From: Bradyrhizobium rifense
GTDB lineage: Bacteria > Pseudomonadota > Alphaproteobacteria > Rhizobiales > Xanthobacteraceae
Direction: 5' to 3'
Length of the DNA stretch: 64,000 bases
Assembly (NCBI RefSeq): GCF_008123425.1
Contig: NZ_VSSS01000057.1
Coordinates: 1-64,000 of the forward strand
Part shown: in pieces, positions 1 to 8,155 of the stretch
Layout of the letters: every line of letters begins with the position of its first letter
Numbering within the stretch: the first letter of the stretch is position 1
The notes under the pieces: model-generated
Databases searched by the model: none
Seen by the model: the letters and a program-made list of their open reading frames with translations, nothing else
What the model was told of the DNA's origin: nothing
Program-made: the position numbers and the translations under genes

Positions 1-182
1 CAACAATCTGCCAAAGTAGTGTATCATTTGTGTCGCCACAACCGAAGCGGTTCAAAACCGCCTCTCGGTCAGCAAGTGGAACCCACAAGGGGCGGCAGGA
101 CTGCGCTGGCTGCCCGGTCGATTGACGTCCCGGCAAGCCTGCCGTTTAGTGATGCAGATTTCGAACGAGCGGGATCACTCCT
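1..182. other. left edge, no gene recognised
   Basis: I see no convincing coding region or RNA gene here. The stretch ends at the GTG start of the membrane methyltransferase gene. Confidence 0.4.
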
Positions 183-944
183 GTGATTGACGCGAAACTC
201 GACCAGGCTGGGATAGCCAGGAAACGGACCGCCGGGCGCAGCGTCAATCCCTGGTCGGACTGGAGCGCCAAAGCAGCCGTCGTGATCGTCTATGGCGGAT
301 CCGCGCTCGTGGGCGCCGCCAGCGTCCCTCGCCTGCTTCCGCCCGACAATATCCACGACCTGCTGACGGTCGCCGCCAGAATTGCCAACGTCCTGTTCCT
401 CGGCCTCGTCGCACTGGCAACCGTGACCCGGCTGGTCCCGATCATGAAGTCGCAGGGCATTGAGACGCGGGTCTCAGCCTTGCTGGGCACATTCTTGAGC
501 ATCGCGCTCGCGTTTCTTCCGAAGGCTGAGTTGGGACCGATCTGGTCGGCCGTTCCCACCACGTTGATCCTGGTGGGTATCTCGCTCAGTATCGTGGTGC
601 TCCGCTGGCTGGGTAAATCGTTCAGCATCTTGGCAGAGGCCAGGCGCCTGGTGACGGAAGGGCCTTATGGAATTGTGCGACATCCGCTCTATCTTTGCGA
701 GGGGGTTGCTCTGGTCGGCATGACACTCCAGGTCCTTTCACCGCTTGCCGTGCTCGTCGCCATCATGGTCGTGACGAGCCAATACCGACGGATGATCAAC
801 GAAGAGCGGATCTTGAGGCAGGCATTTCCGGAATATGCCGCCTACGCCGCCGTAACTCCTTTTCTGATCCCTGCACGACCTCGGCGATCGGCCAATCAAG
901 CCAGCGAAGAGCTTTCGACCAAAGCTATCGATCCGCAGGTCTAA
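183..944 (+). CDS. isoprenylcysteine carboxyl methyltransferase-like membrane protein
   Basis: A 253-residue protein with about five hydrophobic segments, at roughly residues 30-50, 60-80, 95-110, 120-140 and 180-200. The motif GPYGIVRHPLY near residue 160 is the SAM-binding signature of the ICMT/PEMT family of integral membrane methyltransferases. Bacterial members methylate small lipophilic or thiol substrates; the substrate here cannot be told. The start is a GTG with only a weak purine-rich stretch upstream, so a different start is possible. The last 25 residues are polar and probably cytoplasmic. There is no obvious functional link to the caspase gene that follows 350 bp downstream. Confidence 0.75.
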   Translation: MIDAKLDQAGIARKRTAGRSVNPWSDWSAKAAVVIVYGGSALVGAASVPRLLPPDNIHDLLTVAARIANVLFLGLVALATVTRLVPIMKSQGIETRVSALLGTFLSIALAFLPKAELGPIWSAVPTTLILVGISLSIVVLRWLGKSFSILAEARRLVTEGPYGIVRHPLYLCEGVALVGMTLQVLSPLAVLVAIMVVTSQYRRMINEERILRQAFPEYAAYAAVTPFLIPARPRRSANQASEELSTKAIDPQV

Positions 945-1296
945 CACCGGATTTCACTTCCGCTTGATGTGCTGCCAGTGGAACTTCGATCCCAGCCAAG
1001 CCTAGCCCTCCTGCGCTTCAACGAAGCCATCGAAGACGATCAAAAAATCAATAAATATCAGTATGTTACATTACAAACACGCCCTTCTAGGCTCCAACCA
1101 TGCCCAACGTGCCCGGCCCGACAATCGTCTCAGGCCTTTGAACGCATTCACTGAAATACGCGACAACATTAGGAATGGATCGTGCTCGAGACTGCTCCTG
1201 GACGGAGACAATCGGCCGCCGAGAGCTCATTTCTAAGCATTCTGCGCGGCCATCTTCGTTGACGCTCCCCTCTCGGCTGATGCTGGACGTTGCGCC
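945..1296. other. intergenic region upstream of caspase gene
   Basis: About 350 bp without a supported gene. An AT-rich patch near 1040-1080 stands out from the surroundings and could hold a promoter for the caspase gene at 1297, but I cannot assign -35 and -10 boxes with confidence. Confidence 0.4.
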
Positions 1297-3180
1297 ATGA
1301 GCTTTTATACGCAAATCAAATTATTCGCCCTTGTCCTCGGCGCCTTGCTGGTCCTGACTGCTGAGCCGGCTTCCGCGACGAAGCGCGTGGCTTTGGTGAT
1401 CGGCAATTCCACCTATCAAAACGCACCCCTGCTTCCCAACCCGGCCAACGACGCCGCCGCCATCGCAGCGACGTTGAAAGCGGCAGGATTTGACGTGGTC
1501 GACTCGAGGCTCAATCTCTCCGCGACAGACATGAAGCGAGCCTTGAGGGATTTCGCTGATCAAGTACGCGATGCCGACATTGCTCTCGTCTACTACGCAG
1601 GCCACGGGATCGAGATCGATGGCGCAAACTATCTGATCCCGACCGATGCAAGGCTCGAACGCGATACGGACATTTACGACGAGGCGTTCTCGCTCGACCG
1701 TGTGCTGCTGGCGATCGAGCCTGCGAGACAGCTACGGGTCGTGATCGTCGATGCGTGCCGCAACAATCCTTTTGCCGATACCATGAAGCGAACGGTTGCC
1801 TCACGATCGATCAGTCGCGGGCTCGCTAGGGTCGAGCCCACCGTATCCAATACGCTGATCGCCTTCGCCGCAAAGGCCGGGTTGACGGCGCTCGACGGCA
1901 ACAGCAAGAACAGCCCGTACGCGGCGGCTCTGGTCAAGTACATCGCAAAGCCGGGCCTCGACCTGCGCAGGGTATTCGGCTTTGTCCGCGACGATGTCCT
2001 GCAAGCCACAGGAAACCGGCAGGAGCCCTACGTCTACGGCTCGTTGGGCGGCGAGGACGTTGCTCTCGTGCCTAGTGCCAAGGCAGAGGAACCGACGCCT
2101 GCGGCGGCAAATCCCCAGTCCGAGGTCCGCCGTGACTACGAACTGGCGTTGCAACTCAACAACAAGGCCGCCCTGGGCGTATTCCTGAGCCAGCATCCCG
2201 ACGGGTATTACGCTAGTCTGGCAAAGCTTCAGCTCAACCAGATCGAGGCGGAGGACGCACGGATTGCCGCAACTGAGAAGGCGCGGCAGGCCGAACAGCA
2301 GCGCGTTCGGTTGGCTTCCGAAGGCGCCCAGCGCACCGACCAGGAAAAGGCGGCCGCAGACCTGAAGGCCGCGGAGAACGCCCGCATTGCCGCCGAAACG
2401 ACAAAGCAGGTGGCGCAGCAGCAAGCAACTGATGCCGAGCGGAAGCGGGCCGCCTCCGAGGCATCGATCATCGCTGCACTCACCCCGAGGTCCGCGACCG
2501 AGAATTCTCTCGCAGCTGGTTCGCCTCCGGCGGCTGAGTCCGTCCAGAACGACACGAACGCAAAAATCGCCGCCCTGAACGACGGGCCGCACCAAGTCGA
2601 TCCCGCCAGGGCCGATATCCCTCAAGCCGATCTTGCCAGGTCGGTACAGAGCGAGTTGAGCCGCGTCGGATGCTTCACGGGTGCCGTCGATGGCGAATGG
2701 AATGCGGCTTCGCAGCGCTCGCTGGCGCTCTTCAACCGCCAGGCGGGGACCAAATTCGACACCAAGCTTGCTAGTCTCGATGCGCTTGACGCAATCAAGC
2801 TCCGGCCGTCGCGGATCTGCCCGATGATCTGCGACCACGGCTACCGAGCCGACGGCGACCAGTGCAGCAAGATTACTTGCGCCGAAGGTTCGTTCCTCAA
2901 CGACGACAATGAATGCGAGAAACGGCGCGGCAAGAAACCCGTTGCAAGCCGCAGCACGGACGAGCGCCCAACCCGCGCGGATCGGCCGGCCCGCGAAAAG
3001 CTCGCTCCGGCTGCGGAGGCTCCCGTGCCACGGCGGCAGGCGACAGCCAAGGGAAGCAGTGGCCAGATCTATTGCGACCGGCTTCTGTGCCGTCAGGTCA
3101 ACCGTGGCTGTCACATCGAATCTCGTGGCGGCAACGGCGGCGCCGACGGCAATGCTGGAAACGTCGAGGTCTGCAACTAG
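1297..3180 (+). CDS. exported caspase-family (C14) peptidase with coiled coil and Cys-rich tail
   Basis: 627 residues. Residues 1-27 form a signal peptide ending ASA, so the protein is periplasmic or surface-exposed. Residues 29-260 are a caspase domain: VALVIGNSTY strand, catalytic His103 in YYAGHGIEI and catalytic Cys154 in VIVDACRNNPF, both intact. Residues about 290-400 are Ala/Glu/Lys/Gln-rich and predicted coiled coil. Residues about 455-510 resemble a peptidoglycan-binding helical repeat (LSRVGCFTGAVDGEWN). The tail from 515 is rich in cysteines, including an EGF-like SRICPMICDHGY segment, and ends near Cys626. The family cleaves after basic residues in many bacteria; the substrate here is unknown. 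An alpha/beta hydrolase gene follows 38 bp downstream. Confidence 0.9.
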   Translation: MSFYTQIKLFALVLGALLVLTAEPASATKRVALVIGNSTYQNAPLLPNPANDAAAIAATLKAAGFDVVDSRLNLSATDMKRALRDFADQVRDADIALVYYAGHGIEIDGANYLIPTDARLERDTDIYDEAFSLDRVLLAIEPARQLRVVIVDACRNNPFADTMKRTVASRSISRGLARVEPTVSNTLIAFAAKAGLTALDGNSKNSPYAAALVKYIAKPGLDLRRVFGFVRDDVLQATGNRQEPYVYGSLGGEDVALVPSAKAEEPTPAAANPQSEVRRDYELALQLNNKAALGVFLSQHPDGYYASLAKLQLNQIEAEDARIAATEKARQAEQQRVRLASEGAQRTDQEKAAADLKAAENARIAAETTKQVAQQQATDAERKRAASEASIIAALTPRSATENSLAAGSPPAAESVQNDTNAKIAALNDGPHQVDPARADIPQADLARSVQSELSRVGCFTGAVDGEWNAASQRSLALFNRQAGTKFDTKLASLDALDAIKLRPSRICPMICDHGYRADGDQCSKITCAEGSFLNDDNECEKRRGKKPVASRSTDERPTRADRPAREKLAPAAEAPVPRRQATAKGSSGQIYCDRLLCRQVNRGCHIESRGGNGGADGNAGNVEVCN

Positions 3181-3218
3181 CGCGCCGCAGAAGAGGTGCC
3201 CGAAGCGGAGCGATCCGA

Positions 3219-4247
3219 GTGACAACGTGCGAACTGGAGCAGAAGGATATCGGCACCTTTCCAGGTGTGACCCTCTTCACCAAACGGCAGGCGCCCGGCA
3301 TGAGGCCGACGGCGGTCTATCTCCCGCCGAAGCACCTCACGACCGCCACCAAGTTCGATGTCGTGCTCTGGCTGCATGGATTCTACGTCAGGGATCATGA
3401 ATACCTGTTCCGCAATGATCCCGCGCGCTTGCGCGAACAGGTCCGGGATTCCGGCAGGGACGTTGTGCTTATCGCGCCATTCCTGGGCTACGAATATGCC
3501 GTCGGCGAAAGCTTTGCCGGCAACTACAGCGTCAAGGATCTGGCCTCTGCCAAATGGGGCGAACGCTACCTCGACGAAATACTCGGGGCTCTTGCCAGGT
3601 GGCTGGCTCCTGCTCTCGGAACCGGTTCCGGCTTTGGGACCAAGCCTGGCTCGGAGACCGTACCCCAGCTCCAGATCGGCAAGCTCATCATCGCCTGCCA
3701 TTCTGGCGGGGGGAACGGCATGCGCAATCTGGTCGGAAGCCTCGGAAAATATCAGCCGAACCTGTCGGCCTGCTGGGGATTTGACTGCCTCTATGGCGCG
3801 ATGGCACAGCCCGATGACGCGACGTTCTGGTACCAATGGTTGTCTGGTCAGAGCACCTGCGCACTCGAAATCGTCTACGGTCCGTCGACGCTTTCGCAAT
3901 CGGTGAAGCTGGATTTGATCGGACGCGGACTGGCAACGCTCGATGGAGATCGTGCTCTGTCATCGCGCCCTGCCCTCAAGAACCTCAATGTGAGCGTGGG
4001 TCACTATGACGCATTTCCAGCCTTCGGGCAGATGGTCAGGGTCAATGATCTGGATCCAGCTTACGTGGACCGCTTCATGATTCCGCAGGTCGCCGACCAA
4101 GCTCCCCTGGGCCACAAGCCCGCCTCGCATCACGGTGAATTCCTCAAAAAGGCGATCTCAAACGTTCGCGACGCTTTTCCTTTTCCGAAAGACATTCATT
4201 ACATGATCGCCCGGGGCGGTTTCTACGGCCGGCTGAACAAGCTGTAG
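3219..4247 (+). CDS. alpha/beta-hydrolase-fold protein of unknown substrate
   Basis: 342 residues from the GTG at 3219, which has GGAG about 10 bases upstream; the open frame extends back into the caspase gene, but that part has no protein-like character. Residues 47-54 carry the strand and oxyanion turn VVLWLHGF. Ser162 sits in ACHSGGGN at the expected nucleophile elbow, although the residue two before it is Cys rather than Gly. His262 in SVGHYDAF is a plausible catalytic histidine. No signal peptide is visible. It lies directly behind the exported caspase and ahead of an unknown gene. Its position near a T6SS and lack of export signal would fit a secreted lipase/esterase effector, but this is inference; a cytoplasmic esterase is equally possible. 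Confidence 0.65.
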   Translation: MTTCELEQKDIGTFPGVTLFTKRQAPGMRPTAVYLPPKHLTTATKFDVVLWLHGFYVRDHEYLFRNDPARLREQVRDSGRDVVLIAPFLGYEYAVGESFAGNYSVKDLASAKWGERYLDEILGALARWLAPALGTGSGFGTKPGSETVPQLQIGKLIIACHSGGGNGMRNLVGSLGKYQPNLSACWGFDCLYGAMAQPDDATFWYQWLSGQSTCALEIVYGPSTLSQSVKLDLIGRGLATLDGDRALSSRPALKNLNVSVGHYDAFPAFGQMVRVNDLDPAYVDRFMIPQVADQAPLGHKPASHHGEFLKKAISNVRDAFPFPKDIHYMIARGGFYGRLNKL

Positions 4248-4339
4248 ATTTGCGGGAACGGCTGCGGCCGATCACGGACTAGCCGGCCAACCGGCCACCT
4301 GCTAGCTTCCGCCGTGGTGACGCGAGGAGACCTTCGCAG

Positions 4340-5518
4340 ATGACGGGCAGCCCCTTCGACCCGAACACCGCACCAAAGGCCGGCAACACGGGCCAGGACC
4401 GCGCCGCGATGCGAGCGGACATGAACAAGGTCGCGCTGAAGCTGCACGAAGCCGGCATTCAGCTCTACGGCTTCTACAAAATCCACGACCTTGTGCCGTA
4501 CTGGAATCCGCTTGGCTTCGACTTCATGTGCGACAACTGGCGGCAATTGCTCGACGCCGCCGGCAAGGCGCCGCGGCTGGGCTCTGACCAGATCGACATG
4601 CCGGGTTATGACCCGTGGCTGAAGGCAGGGGTCAAGAGCGTCGGCTTCACGCAGACCGGCAAAGCTCCGCACGTGCATCTCGACATTGCGATCGACCGGC
4701 CCGGGCTGTGCCGGATCTACATTCTGGAGAAAGACGATGAGCGGCGTCTCGACGCGCTGCGACGGGCCCGGGTCGTTACCGCGAGAGACACCGAGGTGTT
4801 CAGGAAGATCTACCGACGGGTGGAGGGTCTCGGTGTCGATCTCGACGAGCACATCGGTTCGCACCTGGAGGCAGGACGGCTCGTGCTCGACGGCATCAAT
4901 TTCGTCGCCAAGGATCACAACCGGCTTCTCGATGTGCTGACGAATCTGAAATATCCCGCCGGCAACAGTGTTTTTTTCCGTGGAGAACGATCCGGCCGCG
5001 GTCATTTCTTCGGCAATGCCTCGTTCCTGGCAACCGAGGGCATCGGCTTTCGGCAAATCTGGCAGACATTTCCGGAAGAAAGACCGGTTGCGACGACCGA
5101 CCCGCGAACCGGGCCGGCGATGGATCCCAAGGCTTCGGCTCGGTTCGGCGATTCAAAGAACCTGCCCGATCTCACCTCGGTGCACTGTGCCGTCTCGAAG
5201 CGGATCTGCAACTTTCACATCGACGAGATGGGCTTTGTGGTCAGGGACAGCAAAGGTACCATCATCGTCGACCCGGACGCGCTGCGGCATATTTTTGTCG
5301 AACTGCTCTGGAAAACCGACTTGCAGGGCAAGCTGCCCTTCTGGGCGCTCGACAACGTGAATTTCATGATCCCGAGTTCGCCAACCGATTTCTCTCGCGT
5401 CGGAGTGAGCGTCGACGTCGCGAAGTTCGGGCGTGTCAGCATCGCGCTCAACGGCAGCTGCTCGGTTGACGGCAAGATGGAAACATCCGGCACGCTCACC
5501 CTCGGTTTCAAGTTCTGA
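4340..5518 (+). CDS. protein of unknown function
   Basis: 392 residues that I do not recognise. There is no signal peptide and no clear transmembrane segment, so it should be soluble and cytoplasmic unless secreted by another route. The first third holds aromatic-rich stretches (YGFYKIHDLVPYWNP) and a histidine pair in APHVHLDIAI. The last 100 residues look like beta strands, ending in SGTLTLGFKF. AGGAG ends eight bases before the ATG, supporting the start. It is the third gene of a plus-strand run behind the caspase and the alpha/beta hydrolase and ends 19 bp before the convergent DUF4384 gene. Confidence 0.65.
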   Translation: MTGSPFDPNTAPKAGNTGQDRAAMRADMNKVALKLHEAGIQLYGFYKIHDLVPYWNPLGFDFMCDNWRQLLDAAGKAPRLGSDQIDMPGYDPWLKAGVKSVGFTQTGKAPHVHLDIAIDRPGLCRIYILEKDDERRLDALRRARVVTARDTEVFRKIYRRVEGLGVDLDEHIGSHLEAGRLVLDGINFVAKDHNRLLDVLTNLKYPAGNSVFFRGERSGRGHFFGNASFLATEGIGFRQIWQTFPEERPVATTDPRTGPAMDPKASARFGDSKNLPDLTSVHCAVSKRICNFHIDEMGFVVRDSKGTIIVDPDALRHIFVELLWKTDLQGKLPFWALDNVNFMIPSSPTDFSRVGVSVDVAKFGRVSIALNGSCSVDGKMETSGTLTLGFKF

Positions 5519-5537
5519 GCCAGTCGACGGCCCCGGC

Positions 5538-6197
5538 TTACTTGATGGAATAGGATTTGACGTCCAGCGACCAATTGTTCGACACCAGTCTTCCGTTGGC
5601 GCTGTCCGGCACACGCAACTCGCTGGTCCAGGCCGCCAGGTAGCTCAACGCGTCGGCCTGGCTCTGCAGCTTGCGCGGGAGATCCGGCAAATCGAGCAAT
5701 TGCACACGCCGCTCACTGAGGATCGCAACCATGATAGCCGAGCCGGTCGGCGGTGCGACGACATACTCGAAGCCACGTTGCCGCGCTGCTGGCGTCGGCA
5801 CAACGAACTGGACGCCGGGCTTGACAAGATTGATGTCGCGTTCGTCCGACTGCTCCACCAACTCGGGAGTCGGAAAGATCTGGGACATCCGTCCTTCCGC
5901 ATCCACATCAACCAGAATGAGATAGCCCTTTTTCCTGGAAGTTACGCCGAATGATACCTTGCCGCCGACCTCGACCGTCGGACCCGGCAGGATCTCGAGG
6001 GACACGTTCGCGGAATTGCTCTGCACCGCACTGGTCTGTCCGCGCGTGACCTGGATGCGCCAAAGCGATGAAGCGATCGCTGGGCTTGCATGCGAGGATT
6101 CCGGGGGCAACGGCGCTGAGTGCGCGGGTCCGCCCGTCAGCAGGAGCAGCAACGCAAGGTATATTCGCTCGCGGCGGATCGGCTCCGATGGCGACAT
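5538..6197 (-). CDS. exported DUF4384-domain protein
   Basis: 219 residues from the ATG at 6197, chosen over the upstream GTG at 6227 because GGGGGAG lies just before it and because it leads straight into a signal peptide (LALLLLLTGGPAHSA). The mature part has the DUF4384 pattern: a beta strand, then KKGYLILVDVDAEGRMSQIF, then a loop with FPTPELV, and a closing strand SAIMVAILSERR. DUF4384 domains are typically attached to caspases or kinases and are thought to be extracytoplasmic interaction modules. It lies 19 bp downstream of a caspase gene whose C-terminus has the same pattern, so the two are very probably co-transcribed and may interact. Confidence 0.8.
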   Translation of the reverse strand: MSPSEPIRRERIYLALLLLLTGGPAHSAPLPPESSHASPAIASSLWRIQVTRGQTSAVQSNSANVSLEILPGPTVEVGGKVSFGVTSRKKGYLILVDVDAEGRMSQIFPTPELVEQSDERDINLVKPGVQFVVPTPAARQRGFEYVVAPPTGSAIMVAILSERRVQLLDLPDLPRKLQSQADALSYLAAWTSELRVPDSANGRLVSNNWSLDVKSYSIK

Positions 6198-6216
6198 GGC
6201 TCCCCCGGTCAAACCG

Positions 6217-8019
6217 TCAGGGAGCACTGAAGAAGCCGATCGAGGCGATCCGCGCGTCCGCCGGCAGGTAACGCTCGAGACTCTTGATCAGTTGCCCCGA
6301 CGCACGACGCCGATTGAGCTGGATCAGGACGGTCTCAAGGTCGGACATGCGCTGCTGCGAGGTCACCGCGACAATCTGCTCGGCGCCAAAAGGCTCGCCC
6401 ACCCTGAGCGGTAGCCGCAAGCTCGGCGATTTGGCCAACGGCGCATCCGTACCCACGGGATACAACATCTGGATGGTTCCATCGCCTGACACATTGAACA
6501 GCAACAGCGCCCTCGCCGCGACGTCGGACAGTTCAACTTCGATGGTCTGGCCGGCGCGCTGCTGTCGATCGTCCGGCCAAATACGCATCGTCTGGGGTGA
6601 ACGAGTTGCCATTCGCTTGAGCTCGCGGATGGCCGCGGTGCGATCCACGACCGTCGGCAAATTGGCCACCTCCATCCCGTAAGCGACCACATCGCCCCAG
6701 GCGATTACGTCATGAGACACGGGGTCCCAGATCAAGTCGGGATTATCCGTCGGCTGAACCGCCTGTACGGTGACATCCTTCGTGCTCACGCTCGAAAAAT
6801 AGTTCATCTTGCCGTCGAGCGCCGCCAAGCGGATTGGCGTTGAAAGACGGGGGGGCGCCGGTGCGGTGCCGGCGAGCGCGGTGTCGGTCGGAACTGGATT
6901 GCTGGGAGCTGCATTGGGCGCGGCGACAAGGGTTGGTACCGTCGGAGTCTTGGTCGTGGCAACCGGTGCGGAGGGCGCCTTCCCATCAGCGGCAACCGTA
7001 GCCTGAGCAGTGGCGGTTCTCGCGGCCGGCCCCTGAATGAGCACCACACCGCGCGTCAGTTCGAACGCGACGTCCGTCTCCGGCGTCTGCGCAGGCGACG
7101 ATATCGTCACGATGTTCTGGCGCTGGTCTGAAAGCTGATAGACCACCTGGCGGACGTTGGCGAAGAGCTCCTTGAGTGTCACCTTGCCATCATGATTGAT
7201 GTCCGCGCTGCCCTCTACAGCCCGCGCCACCGCGTAGCTGAGAGCCCCGCGCAGGCCATCGACCCCGGGGATTCGCACTTCCGGGGCCTTGGTGTTGCGA
7301 TCAACGGCGGCCAGGAACGCGGTGTGATCGAGATCGAGCTCGGACTTCGGATCGTTGCTGTCCGACACCGGCTTCAATTCATCGACCAGCAGCGTGTAGC
7401 GCGGCACCTGGCGAAAACTCATCTCCTCAGCCCGCGGATCGATATCGCGCACCATTCCGCCGCCGTGGCAGGTGTCCGCGACGAAAATCACCTTCGCACC
7501 GCGCAGTTCGAACTGCCGGATGAAGTGGTTGAACTCGCTCCCCAGAACACGTTCGACCGATCCAGTCGGCGTGGTTTCGAAGCCTGGCAGCAGGAACACG
7601 TTTTCCATGCCGTCCGGCTCCGAGCCCTTGATGCGCTCCGGCTCCTGCGTGCCGTGACCAGCGATCGACAGAAAGACGAGATCGTTGTTCCTTGTCCGCT
7701 CCACCATCGCGCTGATTTCTCGCAGCACGCTCGCCCTGTCCGCTTGGGCATTGGTCAGCTCGAGCACGTCGCCAACCCCCATCGTCTTCAGACTGGACAC
7801 GATATCGGCGGCGTCGGCGACCGCCCCCTTCAGCTTGCGGACATGTTGATAATCATCAATGCCGATCACGAGCGCACGCACGGCCCCGCCATCCGGATTG
7901 CTTATGGAAAGCGCTTCCGCCGCCCGAGCATGCTGCAGCGGCAGGCCGATCATCGCGGCGAGCGCGATGGCGGCGCACAAGCGGCCGAACCTGTGTTCAA
8001 ATCCTCTGGAGCTTCGCAT
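6217..8019 (-). CDS. exported metacaspase-like peptidase with EF-hand loop and DUF4384-like C-terminus
   Basis: 600 residues from the ATG at 8019, which is preceded by GAGGTGG and begins a signal peptide ending QHARA. The open frame extends to 8304, but that part overlaps the upstream gene and is basic, low-complexity sequence. The caspase domain spans about 45-320, with His122 in SIAGHGTQ and Cys184 in VADTCHGG, both intact. Residues 273-284 (DINHDGKVTLKE) match a 12-residue EF-hand calcium loop inside the domain. A Pro/Thr/Ala-rich linker (about 340-430) leads to a DUF4384-like module at about 475-595. Calcium activation, known from metacaspases, is a reasonable inference. It sits between the NlpC-like gene and the DUF4384 gene in one operon. 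Confidence 0.88.
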   Translation of the reverse strand: MRSSRGFEHRFGRLCAAIALAAMIGLPLQHARAAEALSISNPDGGAVRALVIGIDDYQHVRKLKGAVADAADIVSSLKTMGVGDVLELTNAQADRASVLREISAMVERTRNNDLVFLSIAGHGTQEPERIKGSEPDGMENVFLLPGFETTPTGSVERVLGSEFNHFIRQFELRGAKVIFVADTCHGGGMVRDIDPRAEEMSFRQVPRYTLLVDELKPVSDSNDPKSELDLDHTAFLAAVDRNTKAPEVRIPGVDGLRGALSYAVARAVEGSADINHDGKVTLKELFANVRQVVYQLSDQRQNIVTISSPAQTPETDVAFELTRGVVLIQGPAARTATAQATVAADGKAPSAPVATTKTPTVPTLVAAPNAAPSNPVPTDTALAGTAPAPPRLSTPIRLAALDGKMNYFSSVSTKDVTVQAVQPTDNPDLIWDPVSHDVIAWGDVVAYGMEVANLPTVVDRTAAIRELKRMATRSPQTMRIWPDDRQQRAGQTIEVELSDVAARALLLFNVSGDGTIQMLYPVGTDAPLAKSPSLRLPLRVGEPFGAEQIVAVTSQQRMSDLETVLIQLNRRRASGQLIKSLERYLPADARIASIGFFSAP

Positions 8020-8155
8020 CCTGATCCACCTCGACGTCATGCAGGCCGCCCCGGAACCAGATTGTCGGATCGAGGCGGTGGCCCGCCGTCCGGGTGTTCG
8101 AAACGCCAGCCGGCAGTAGTTCATAATCATCTGTAGCGCCGAGGACACCGGGGGT

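Noticed and set aside
1801..3225. Long minus-strand open frame of 474 codons opposite the first caspase gene
   Set aside because: It is antisense to a clear caspase protein, and such long shadow frames are common in GC-rich DNA; the translated sequence has no recognisable domain.
7192..8136. Plus-strand frame of 314 codons opposite the EF-hand caspase
   Set aside because: Antisense to a conserved caspase; no independent evidence of coding.
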